Shown: piece by piece, positions 43,604-52,545 of the stretch | How positions within the stretch are numbered: the stretch's first letter is position 1 | How the letters are laid out: every line of letters starts with the position of its first letter | Assembly: GCF_000220255.1 (NCBI RefSeq) | Contig: NZ_GL982514.1 | Span: 526,928 to 590,927, forward strand | From: Prevotella pallens ATCC 700821 | GTDB taxonomy: Bacteria > Bacteroidota > Bacteroidia > Bacteroidales > Bacteroidaceae | Reading direction: 5' to 3' | Length of the DNA: 64,000 bases | Program-made: the position numbers and the translations under genes | Notes under the pieces: model-generated | What the model saw: the letters and a program-made list of their open reading frames with translations, nothing else | Databases searched by the model: none | Told to the model about the DNA's origin: nothing

Positions 43604-45907
43604 ATGCGAAGACATTTTGTACATACTCTGTGGCTAATCTTGATACTTCTCATTAGTTCTACCACAGTCTTTTTTGTGTCGGTTTGGAACGGTTGGGTTG
43701 GTTATATGCCCGACATGGAAGAACTATCGAACCCTGTAGATAAGTTTGCTTCACAGGTTTATTCTGCCAATGGTAAACTTATTGGTACATGGAATCAGGA
43801 TAATGCTAATCGTATAGCGGTAGATTATAATAGTCTTTCACCCCATTTGGTGCACGCTTTGGTGGCTACCGAAGATGAAAGATTTTACGAACACTCTGGT
43901 ATAGACTTTATTGCACTTGGCCGTGCCATACTTAAACGTGGTATATTAGGACACGACAATGCTGGTGGTGGTTCTACTATTACGCAGCAATTGGCAAAGC
44001 AAGTATTCTCGGAAAAAGCACATAGTACATTCGAACGACTGTTACAAAAGCCTATTGAATGGATTATTGCTGTGAAACTGGAGCGCCACTTCACAAAAGA
44101 AGAGATTATTGCGATGTATCTAAACTACTTCGATTTCCTCCATAATGCCGTTGGTATTAAACGAGCTGCTAACATTTATTTTAGTAAAGAGCCACGACAA
44201 CTCTCTGTTACCGAAGCTGCTACCCTTGTTGGATTGTGCCAAAACCCATCATTATATAATCCTTTGCGACACCAAGAACGCTGTCGGACACGCCGAAACG
44301 TTGTGTTAGGGCAGATGTGTAAGTCTGGTTATATTACGCGCGAAGAATATAACGAGCTTATAGAACGTCCACTTGGTATTAAGTATTCGAAAGAAAAAAG
44401 CATAGAAGGTTCGGGCGATTACTTTCAAGCATTTCTACGTCAGTATATGATGGAGAAGAAACCAGAACGCAAAAACTATCAAGAATGGCGTATGCGCGAC
44501 TTCGTTCTCGACTCTATTGCGTGGGAAAAGGACCCTCTTTTTGGCTGGTGTAACAAGAATACAAAGCGAAATGGTGAACACTACGACGTGAATACTGATG
44601 GTCTACGTATATTCACCACCATAGATACTCGTATGCAACATTATGCCGAACAGGCTGTACGCAAACATGTTGGAGGGTATTTGCAGAAGGAATTTAATAT
44701 TGCAAACCGATACAAAAAGAATGCTCCGTTCTCGTCAAACATCTCATTAAGCACTATAAAAGCCATTCTCAATCGCTCTTGTCGCCAGAGTTTAAGATAC
44801 CTCAGACTAAAGGAACAAGGTGCAACTCCCGATGAAATACGTCGTAGTTTCCGAACAAAACACGAAATGACTCTCTTCACTTATCACGGCAATATAGACA
44901 CGTTGATGACACCAATCGACTCTATACGCTACTACAAATCGTTCTTGCGAGCTGCCTTTATAAGTATGGAGCCACACACGGGAGCAGTAAAAGCTTACGT
45001 TGGTGGTATCGATTACGACCACTTTAAATACGATATGGTAATGGGGGGACGCCGACAAGTGGGGTCTACCATTAAACCTTTCCTCTACGCTTTGGCTATG
45101 CAGAACGGTATGACGCCATGCACCACTGCGCCTAACATACAACGTTCGTACGGCAATTGGACTCCGCGCAATGGCTCAAGAGCACGCTACGGTCAACAAG
45201 TTCCGTTGCGATGGGGCTTACAACAGTCTAACAACTGGATATCAGCATACCTCATTAGTCTACTCGGACCATCGCAATTTGTGAACATTCTGCACGATTT
45301 TGGGTTAAACAATCCAGATATCGACAAGAATGCAACGCCTGTTTTATGTCTCGGACCGTCAGAGCTGTCGATTGGCGAAATGTGTAGTGCATACACTACC
45401 TTCGTTAATCATGGTGTGCGGTGTGCACCTCTCTTTGTTACCAGAATAGAAGATAGTCATGGAAATATAGTGGCTAAGTTCCAACCATTAATGAACGAAG
45501 TAATCTCAGAAGAGAGTTCTTTCAAAATGCTCGATATGCTGCAAGCTGTTATTCAAGGGGGAACTGGTGGACGTTTACGCTACAACTACCATCTTACTGG
45601 CGAAATTGGTGGTAAAACGGGTACCACAAACAACAACTCCGATGGGTGGTTTATGGGCTTCACACCACAGCTTGTAAACGGCTGTTGGGTGGGCGGAGAA
45701 GACCGCGATATTCACTTCGATAATACGGCAATGGGACAAGGTGCTACAATGGCTTTACCTATATGGGCTTACTTTATGCAAATGGTATATGCCGACAAGT
45801 CGTTACACTATTCACCAAATGCTAAATTCGATATTCCAGCCCATTTCGACCCGTGTCATTCTACAGATTCTATCTCGGTGAATGGTATACAAGAGGTTTA
45901 CTTCTAA
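43604..45907 (+). CDS. Class A penicillin-binding protein (PBP1A-like)
   Basis: 767 residues. One N-terminal membrane anchor (TLWLILILLISSTTVFFVSV), then a glycosyltransferase-51 domain (EDERFYEHSGID at about 89, GGGSTITQQLAKQ), and a transpeptidase domain with SxxK as STIKPF (about 487), SxN as SNN and KTGTTNN (about 669). Bifunctional enzyme that polymerises and cross-links peptidoglycan. It is followed after 52 bases by a secreted-protein gene on the same strand. Confidence 0.95.
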   Translation: MRRHFVHTLWLILILLISSTTVFFVSVWNGWVGYMPDMEELSNPVDKFASQVYSANGKLIGTWNQDNANRIAVDYNSLSPHLVHALVATEDERFYEHSGIDFIALGRAILKRGILGHDNAGGGSTITQQLAKQVFSEKAHSTFERLLQKPIEWIIAVKLERHFTKEEIIAMYLNYFDFLHNAVGIKRAANIYFSKEPRQLSVTEAATLVGLCQNPSLYNPLRHQERCRTRRNVVLGQMCKSGYITREEYNELIERPLGIKYSKEKSIEGSGDYFQAFLRQYMMEKKPERKNYQEWRMRDFVLDSIAWEKDPLFGWCNKNTKRNGEHYDVNTDGLRIFTTIDTRMQHYAEQAVRKHVGGYLQKEFNIANRYKKNAPFSSNISLSTIKAILNRSCRQSLRYLRLKEQGATPDEIRRSFRTKHEMTLFTYHGNIDTLMTPIDSIRYYKSFLRAAFISMEPHTGAVKAYVGGIDYDHFKYDMVMGGRRQVGSTIKPFLYALAMQNGMTPCTTAPNIQRSYGNWTPRNGSRARYGQQVPLRWGLQQSNNWISAYLISLLGPSQFVNILHDFGLNNPDIDKNATPVLCLGPSELSIGEMCSAYTTFVNHGVRCAPLFVTRIEDSHGNIVAKFQPLMNEVISEESSFKMLDMLQAVIQGGTGGRLRYNYHLTGEIGGKTGTTNNNSDGWFMGFTPQLVNGCWVGGEDRDIHFDNTAMGQGATMALPIWAYFMQMVYADKSLHYSPNAKFDIPAHFDPCHSTDSISVNGIQEVYF

Positions 45908-45959
45908 CATTCAGAAACTCACTTTTAAACAAAAATAATAACAAATCAAATATACGTAT

Positions 45960-46895
45960 ATGAAAACTATCTTATTATCGATCGTTATGATGGGCGCAGC
46001 CCTCACAGCAGACGCACAAGCTACTGTAAAGGTAAACTTTAACAAAAACGACACCACTATATACAAAGATGTATTTAAGGTGGCTATTGATTTGCCTATG
46101 GGACAGGGTAGCAAGAGCGTAACAGTTACAAAAAATACACGATATGTGGTGCTCGATAAAACGCCACAAGGATACAAAATAGAATATAACGTGGTGGATA
46201 CGCAGTTTGATGGCGACAAAGATGTTGTTGAACAAGCGCAGGTTGCAGGCAATCAATACCTGAAAGGGGTAAAAATGATACTGCAAACAAACACCGATGG
46301 AAAGGTAGAGAAAATATTGAATTTGGCTGAAGTGGCTGCAGCAGGAAGCAAAAATGCTATTGCAGATATTGAAGAGGATTATAAGAAAGCTCCTGAAATG
46401 GAACAAATTCTGCCAAAAGCTAAGGTTCTTACGGCTATCAGCGAACAATTCGAAGAAAAGGCTCTCATTGATAATCTAAACGAAACAAGCTTCCTTTTCT
46501 ATTATGGCAAAGACCTGAAGAAAAACAGTAAGGAAGATATAATAAAGCAAGGCATGAAGCTTACTTCTACATACACAGTGGCTAACAATGGAGGAAACAC
46601 TGTAATAACAACGAACCTGAAGGACAATATGACCGAAAGCGACGTTAAGAAAATGATAATAGACCAGATGAAAAAAATGGGTATGGGAGACGAAGTTACC
46701 TCGCAAATTGAAGTAGGCTGGGATCAGATGAAAGCAATGGGTATGACCAATATCAGTGCTAACGGCACCGATATCAGCACATTCCTACCCAATGGTTGGT
46801 TGCAAACACAAACAGGAAAGGCATCAACCAAATTAATGGGTATGGAAATGAAGTTCAATACACAAAGCGACATTCTATATAAAAACTGGAAATAA
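45960..46895 (+). CDS. Secreted protein of unknown function (DUF6263-like, tentative)
   Basis: 311 residues with a signal peptide (LSIVMMGAALTADAQ). The mature part begins with beta-rich sequence (NKNDTTIYKDVFKVAIDL) and a long middle helix region with ISEQFEEKALIDNL, then repeats of M-rich segments (MKKMGMGDEV, MKAMGM). It resembles DUF6263-type periplasmic proteins by pattern only. It follows the PBP1A gene closely and may be cotranscribed. Confidence 0.6.
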   Translation: MKTILLSIVMMGAALTADAQATVKVNFNKNDTTIYKDVFKVAIDLPMGQGSKSVTVTKNTRYVVLDKTPQGYKIEYNVVDTQFDGDKDVVEQAQVAGNQYLKGVKMILQTNTDGKVEKILNLAEVAAAGSKNAIADIEEDYKKAPEMEQILPKAKVLTAISEQFEEKALIDNLNETSFLFYYGKDLKKNSKEDIIKQGMKLTSTYTVANNGGNTVITTNLKDNMTESDVKKMIIDQMKKMGMGDEVTSQIEVGWDQMKAMGMTNISANGTDISTFLPNGWLQTQTGKASTKLMGMEMKFNTQSDILYKNWK

Positions 46896-46962
46896 GTGGG
46901 TTTATACCACATCTTATACTAAACTATTTGTTTAGATCTGTCTAAAACTTTTATTTCTCAGG

Positions 46963-46990
46963 GTGGGTATGCTGTATAGTGTGCCCACTT
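46963..46990 (+). terminator. Weak hairpin after the secreted-protein gene
   Basis: GTGGG pairs with CCCAC over an 18-base loop, followed by TTTATGTTAT. A modest terminator at best. Confidence 0.4.
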
Positions 46991-47236
46991 TATGTTATAT
47001 TACATCATTACCCATTACGCCCAAATATCTAAGTTTACAATATGAATTGCAAACTTAAACATTTAGATTTTAATAGCAAACAAAAATACTATCAAGAAAA
47101 CATAACACATTAATGTTCAGATGCCTTTAATAGCATTCACATTAAAATAGTACAAACAATGTAATGCATAATTCGTCAGCAAAATAGATATCTTTTAGGT
47201 GCTGCAATCCACAATTATATAGATGGTTATTTTGTG

Positions 47237-47336
47237 TGATATCTAATTTGCAACTGACAGATATCTGAAACGAACACGACAGATATCTGAAACGAGTGTG
47301 ACAGATATCTGAAACGAACGCGACAGATATCTAAAA
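47237..47336. repeat. AGATATCT 22-bp tandem array 6 (4 intact plus 1 degenerate unit)
   Basis: Copies start at 47259, 47281, 47303 and 47325; a degenerate TGATATCT lies at 47237, again in register. It is located between convergent genes (46895 and 47699). The rest of 46991-47698 has no gene I can support. Confidence 0.95.
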
Positions 47337-47698
47337 CAAAGCTAACTATATATGGTAAATTTTTATAAACACTAACGGTGGCTTGTTTGGTTATAAAATA
47401 GACTGTGAATGCTGCCTATAGTTATCCTATCTATTCTCTACCTAACGCTTAAACTCTTTGCAGAAAAATTGCTGTATGGTATATCTTCTTTATGCTACAC
47501 TACATTCATACAGCATCTTCCGTAGCATCTTAAAATTCCTATTATTATTCCTATTGTCAAGCGTTACGCTGTCTGTTTTCTATAGAATATTGCAATTGCT
47601 CTACCCTATTACAAGCTACTATAATTATGTTTTCTAATGGTTAAGCATTTAGCAACACACCATTGTTTGTTGTTTTACGCCTAATAAAAAAACATATT

Positions 47699-48451
47699 TT
47701 ACGGCTCAACTGTACCTCGACGTCTAAATTCAGAACACACTATAGCAGTTGCAATTGCAACGTTCAACGACTCAGCGTGCGTAGCCTCTGTAGAGAAATT
47801 AGGTATTAACAGCCTACGGTTTATACGTTCTCTAATGGCAGCAGAAATTCCATTACCTTCGTTCCCCATCACTATTAATCCCGCAGCAGATAGCTTTTCG
47901 GCATAAATATCATTACCATCTAACAGTGTTCCATATATGGGATAACTCTTCGGCAACAAATCTATTAATCTCCCTAAATCTAAATAATGCATTGTTACAC
48001 GCGCTATACTCCCCATAGTGGCTTGCACCACCTTTGGATTCCAACAATCGGCTGTATCCATCGAACAGAATATATGCTTTATTCCAAACCAATCGGCTAT
48101 GCGAATAATTGTACCCAGATTACCAGGGTCTTGCACTCCGTCTAATGCAAGCGACAGTTCCGATACACAAAAAGCCTCGTTGTGGTCTGTGTTCTCTTGT
48201 GTTTCGTTCGTTAAAAAAGGCTCTTTTGCTTGTTCGGGCAATCTAAATATGCCTACTTTTCCTTGCGGATGCTGTAAGAACGACACCTTTTTTATATCGT
48301 CTTCAGCATCAAACAGTTCTACTAAATGGAAACCTGCAGCCAGCAAATCTGCCACCACCTTTGGTCCTTCAGCTACAAACAAGCCATGTTTTGCACGCCC
48401 CTTTTTCGTCTCAAGTGCTCTAACGAGCTTTATTTTATTCTTCGATATCAC
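47699..48451 (-). CDS. SpoU/TrmH-family RNA methyltransferase
   Basis: 250 residues. N-terminal substrate-binding part (KIKLVRALETKKGRAKHGLF and EGPKVVADLL) precedes the trefoil-knot SPOUT domain with LALDGVQDPGNLGTIIRIAD, VMGNEGNGIS and TEATHAESLNVAIATAI, the three SpoU motifs. It methylates a ribose 2'-OH of rRNA or tRNA; the exact target is unknown. A TAATTTTG box (48456-48463) lies only five bases from the ATG, so the transcript may be leaderless. It is divergent from the tamL-like gene. Confidence 0.93.
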   Translation of the reverse strand: MISKNKIKLVRALETKKGRAKHGLFVAEGPKVVADLLAAGFHLVELFDAEDDIKKVSFLQHPQGKVGIFRLPEQAKEPFLTNETQENTDHNEAFCVSELSLALDGVQDPGNLGTIIRIADWFGIKHIFCSMDTADCWNPKVVQATMGSIARVTMHYLDLGRLIDLLPKSYPIYGTLLDGNDIYAEKLSAAGLIVMGNEGNGISAAIRERINRRLLIPNFSTEATHAESLNVAIATAIVCSEFRRRGTVEP

Positions 48452-48507
48452 CCCACAAAATTACAAAAAAACCATCTATTTGCATTCTCTTACTGCTAAC
48501 TTTTTAG

Positions 48508-48515
48508 TATCTTTG
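48508..48515 (+). promoter_or_regulatory. Promoter -7 box (TATCTTTG) for the tamL-like gene
   Basis: TATCTTTG about 22 bases before the ATG at 48537. Confidence 0.6.
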
Positions 48516-48536
48516 CGCAAAAAATCGGCTATATTG

Positions 48537-50810
48537 ATGTTTCGAATAAAACTCTTCTATATATATATTCTATTGTTTTTTACCTTTGAAACGATGTTTT
48601 TAGCATCGTGTTCCACCGATAAGTTCGTACCAGATGGTAGCTACTTGCTAGACAAAGTGGAACTACGTTCCGATGCAGCCGACTTCAATGCTTCGCAATT
48701 GGCACAATACGTACGTCAGAAAGAGAACTCGCGGTGGTTTTCCTTCTTCAAAATACCGCTTGGAACTTACTCTTTAGCTGGCAAAGACACCACAAAATGG
48801 ATTAACAGAACATTGCAACGCATAGGCGAAAAACCTGTTTATTACGACACTTTGCAAGCACGCCTATCGTGCGAAGACCTCCGTTTGGCTATGAATAACA
48901 TGGGCTATATGAATGCGCGTGTGGACTTTAGCACCAAAGTAAGAGGAAAGAAACTCAAAGCAATATACACTTTAATGCCCGGCGAACCGTTTATGATAGA
49001 CAATTTCACTTACGATATACAAGACTCAACCATCGCCAATATTCTTAAACCCACACTTTCGCAAGGCATTAACACGGCTCGTCCACACCAATTCACCGTG
49101 GCAGCACTCGACAACGAACGAAAACGCATTACAAAAATTCTGAACGATCAGGGGTATTATCGTTTCAATAAAGACTATATTTACTATACTGCCGATTCTA
49201 TTCGGGGGTCGCGTGGCGTAAATGTAACTCTCCATCTTACTAAATATAGGACTACCGACACTGCAAAGCCAACCTTACACCCTCGTTATATGATTGGAAA
49301 GGTGAACATTATACCCAGCGACTCTACTGGACTGCACCTTCGCCGAAGCATTATTGCCGATAACACGCTAATAGAGCCAGGCAAATACTTTTCGGCAACC
49401 GACCTTCAAACTACTTACAACAACTTTGCAAGATTGGGAGCTATACGCTATACGGATATAGAGTTTAAAGAGATGCCGCAATTCGACTCTGTTGCCATTA
49501 ACAGAATATTCGACTACACATCACCTTCGTTTCGTTTCTTAGAAGCTAACATAAAACTTTCGCACACCAAACCTAACACAATTGCGTTTCAGCCAGAAGG
49601 CACTAACACAGCAGGCGACCTTGGTGCGGCTGCCGTTCTTACCTATCAAAACCGAAACCTATTTCATAGTAGCGAATTGTTTAGCATTGAATTGCGTGCC
49701 GCTTTCGAGGCAATAAAAGGTTTGGAAGGATATTCTAACCACAATTACGAGGAATATGGCATACAGGCTAAACTACAGTTCCCACGTTTCCTTTCACCTT
49801 TCTCTACACGAGAGTTTCGCCGTCGCAGCAATGCCGTGTCCGAACTGTCGGTTGGTTGGGACTTTCAGGACCGACCAGAGTTTCACCGTAGAGTTTTTTC
49901 AGCAGCTTGGAAATACAACTGGAGTAACATTCGGCGACATCTGAACTACGAACTCGAAGTGCCAGACCTTAGCTATGTGTATATGCCATGGATAAGCGAA
50001 CGTTTTAAGGCAGACTATCTGGACAACGTTTCTAACCGAAATGCCATACTACGTTATAACTACGAAGACTTGTTCATTATGCGTTCCGGATTCAGTGTTG
50101 CTTATAATCGTAACGACAATATAGCCATTAAAGCAAAAATAGAGTCAGCTGGCAACTTGCTATCAATGACTAACAGCATTGCGAAGTTTAAGAAAAACGA
50201 ACAAGGACAAGCTAAAATATTCAATATAGCTTATGCGCAATACCTTAAATTCGACTTCTCTTTTACTCGCATTCTACGGTTCGACCCACGCAACTCGCTT
50301 GCCTTGCACACCGATTTCGGCATTGCTTACCCCTATGGCAATAGTAAAGTGTTGCCGTTTGAAAAGCGTTACATTGCTGGAGGACCTAACTCGGTGCGCG
50401 GTTGGAGTGTTAGAGAACTCGGACCGGGTAGCTTTCGTGGCACCGATGGACGTATAGACTTTATTAACCAAACGGGCGATTTAAAACTTAATCTTAGCTC
50501 CGAATACAGAACACATCTATTCTGGAAGTTCGATGGTGCAGCTTTCGTTGATGCGGGTAATATATGGACGCTCAGAAAATATGCCGACCAAACAGGCGGA
50601 CAGTTTACTTTCAGTAAGTTTTTAAAGCAAATGGCTGTGTCATACGGCTTAGGATTGCGCCTCAACTTCGATTATTTCATTCTCCGTTTCGATGCTGGTA
50701 TGAAAGCTATAGACCCTGCCTATTCTTCTGGAAGACGACACTACCCTATTGTTAATCCTAAGTTTAGCCGCGACTTCACTTTCCATTTTGCTGTGGGACT
50801 GCCGTTCTAA
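48537..50810 (+). CDS. TamL-like BamA-family outer-membrane lipoprotein
   Basis: 757 residues. Lipobox-type signal (FETMFLASC, Cys about 25), POTRA-like region (about 40-330), and a 16-strand Omp85 barrel with the lid-lock motif region GGPNSVRGWSVREL and a C-terminal aromatic strand (DFTFHFAVGLPF). Bacteroidetes carry such a lipidated TamA homologue that works with TamB in outer-membrane assembly. No tamB gene is in the window. The start is at 48537: the longer frame from 48018 would overlap the methyltransferase gene and the promoter box. The SpoU gene and this gene in divergent order is common in the phylum. Confidence 0.9.
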   Translation: MFRIKLFYIYILLFFTFETMFLASCSTDKFVPDGSYLLDKVELRSDAADFNASQLAQYVRQKENSRWFSFFKIPLGTYSLAGKDTTKWINRTLQRIGEKPVYYDTLQARLSCEDLRLAMNNMGYMNARVDFSTKVRGKKLKAIYTLMPGEPFMIDNFTYDIQDSTIANILKPTLSQGINTARPHQFTVAALDNERKRITKILNDQGYYRFNKDYIYYTADSIRGSRGVNVTLHLTKYRTTDTAKPTLHPRYMIGKVNIIPSDSTGLHLRRSIIADNTLIEPGKYFSATDLQTTYNNFARLGAIRYTDIEFKEMPQFDSVAINRIFDYTSPSFRFLEANIKLSHTKPNTIAFQPEGTNTAGDLGAAAVLTYQNRNLFHSSELFSIELRAAFEAIKGLEGYSNHNYEEYGIQAKLQFPRFLSPFSTREFRRRSNAVSELSVGWDFQDRPEFHRRVFSAAWKYNWSNIRRHLNYELEVPDLSYVYMPWISERFKADYLDNVSNRNAILRYNYEDLFIMRSGFSVAYNRNDNIAIKAKIESAGNLLSMTNSIAKFKKNEQGQAKIFNIAYAQYLKFDFSFTRILRFDPRNSLALHTDFGIAYPYGNSKVLPFEKRYIAGGPNSVRGWSVRELGPGSFRGTDGRIDFINQTGDLKLNLSSEYRTHLFWKFDGAAFVDAGNIWTLRKYADQTGGQFTFSKFLKQMAVSYGLGLRLNFDYFILRFDAGMKAIDPAYSSGRRHYPIVNPKFSRDFTFHFAVGLPF

Positions 50811-50996
50811 TAAAAACATAGAACTATATGCCCTAAAAAACAGTGGTTTATAACCACCACACAACACATTGAACGCTTATAATGTTTAATAATAACACAT
50901 AATACCCCATATACCCACAGACCTTAACGAAAGTGAAAAACAACAGTACAAAGACAAGTCGATGCCTATACGCATTGTTGTGTAAAATTTATTTAT

Positions 50997-51004
50997 TACT
51001 TTTG
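50997..51004 (+). promoter_or_regulatory. Promoter -7 box (TACTTTTG) for the YycJ-like gene
   Basis: TACTTTTG about 17 bases before the ATG at 51022. Confidence 0.6.
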
Positions 51005-51021
51005 CAACAAATTAAAAAGCA

Positions 51022-51825
51022 ATGCTAAAATTTATATCATTTGGTAGCGGAAGCAGTGGCAACGCATACCTCTTATATACAGAGAACGATAGTATTATTA
51101 TAGATTGTGGCGTAGGTATACGCTCCATGAAGAAGTATATGCATAGCTACGGACTAAACTTATCAATGATTCACCATATTCTTATTACGCACGATCACGC
51201 CGATCACATTAAGTCGGTGGGAAGTATAAGCGATAGCTTCAATATACCTGTATACTCTACACAGGCTGTTCACGAGGGTATTGCTAAAAACTGGTGTGTA
51301 AAGAAGAAAGTTTCACCCAACCAAGTGAGGTATGTTGAAAAAGGAAAAACACAACAAATTGGCGATTTCACTGTTACTCCTTTTGCAGTGCCACACGATA
51401 GCTCCGACTGTGTTGGATATTGTGTGCAATGCGAAGGTATTACTTTTACGCTCGTAACCGATTGCGGACACGTAACAGAAGAGATATGTGCGTTTGTTGC
51501 AAAAGCAAACTACTTAGTGATTGAAGCTAATCACGAAGTGGAGAAACTTATGGCTGGACCGTACCCGCTATATCTGAAGGAACGCATTACAAGCCAAATA
51601 GGACATTTAAGCAATGCTGAATGTGCGCGAACCATTGTAGAAAACGCCACCGAAAGCTTAAAACATGTTTGGCTCTGCCACTTAAGCGATGAGAACAATC
51701 ACCCTGAACTGGCACGAATAGCGGTTACAAGTTTAATGGAAAGCTATGGACTACGAGCTGGAGTAGACTTTATTGTAGAGGTGTTGCGACGGAAAATTCC
51801 AAGCGAAATATACGATTTAAAGTAA
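51022..51825 (+). CDS. Metallo-beta-lactamase-fold hydrolase, YycJ/WalJ-like
   Basis: 267 residues. It starts KFISFGSGSSGNAYLL, has the metal motif THDHADH (about 54-60), a second His segment (AVPHDSSDCVG) and TDCGHVTEE, and ends with HVWLCHLSDENNHPELA. This is the pattern of YycJ-type putative exonucleases linked to DNA repair and cell-wall control in other phyla. It is a single gene with its own promoter. Confidence 0.88.
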   Translation: MLKFISFGSGSSGNAYLLYTENDSIIIDCGVGIRSMKKYMHSYGLNLSMIHHILITHDHADHIKSVGSISDSFNIPVYSTQAVHEGIAKNWCVKKKVSPNQVRYVEKGKTQQIGDFTVTPFAVPHDSSDCVGYCVQCEGITFTLVTDCGHVTEEICAFVAKANYLVIEANHEVEKLMAGPYPLYLKERITSQIGHLSNAECARTIVENATESLKHVWLCHLSDENNHPELARIAVTSLMESYGLRAGVDFIVEVLRRKIPSEIYDLK

Positions 51826-52182
51826 CCCAAAGATACTTTAGAACTCTGCTACGGAGATTGTTGTCTTGTTCTGCGCTCTCAAATTATTTAAAACAAATAT
51901 AGTGCTAATATAACGCACAACCATTGGTTTCTGCCCTGCATCGCAACAGCAAAAACTAAACGTTTATAGCAATTCTGCAAAAAAAATGTGGCTATATTCT
52001 GGAATAGTAGACTATTGTAATGGCTTTCAAATTCATACAACAAAACACGTAACAACATATTGCTGTTAAGCTACTTATAGCAATAATAGAACAAAAACAT
52101 TGTAGCATAAATAATTTTATATTTCTCAGCCAAATAAGTTTCTTTCTGCTGTTACAACATAGAACCATAACTGTTGCAACTT

Positions 52183-52286
52183 TATGTGATATCTAAAACG
52201 AACGTGACAGATATCTAAAACGAACACGACAGATATCTAAAACGAATGTGACAGATATCTGAAACGAACGTGACAGATATCTGAGA
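52183..52286. repeat. AGATATCT 22-bp tandem array 7 (4 intact plus 1 degenerate unit)
   Basis: Copies start at 52209, 52231, 52253 and 52275, with TGATATCT at 52187 in register. Located between convergent genes (51825 and 52546). No other feature is evident in 51826-52483. Confidence 0.95.
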
Positions 52287-52483
52287 AAAAACGAACTATA
52301 TTTAGCTGACTTTTATAAACATTAGAGGCGTTTTATTTGATTTATAAACAAACCACAGAAGCTGTTTACACCCCCGCCACCCATTTCCTACCAAACCTTT
52401 ATTGCAAGAAGGCTGTGCTGTTGCTTTTGCTTAACCCTAAATTTACAGTATTATTAGCATTCAATGGTTTATTATAACCACAT

Positions 52484-52526
52484 AAAAACAAAAAGTCCCA
52501 CTCAACCTGCTGTTGTATGGGACTTT
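52484..52526 (-). terminator. Terminator of the fimbrillin/LRR lipoprotein gene
   Basis: On the minus strand AAAGTCCCA pairs with TGGGACTTT and is followed by TTGTTTTTA. Confidence 0.8.
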
Positions 52527-52545
52527 ATGTTTGCTTGTTTTTATG

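Noticed and set aside
48018..48536. 173-codon N-terminal extension of the tamL-like gene
   Set aside because: It is antisense to the SpoU-type methyltransferase gene and lies before the promoter box; a lipoprotein signal starts exactly at 48537.
50843..50857. Inverted repeat GTGGTTTATAACCAC after the tamL-like gene
   Set aside because: The hairpin is short and no T-run follows on either strand, so I do not call it a terminator.
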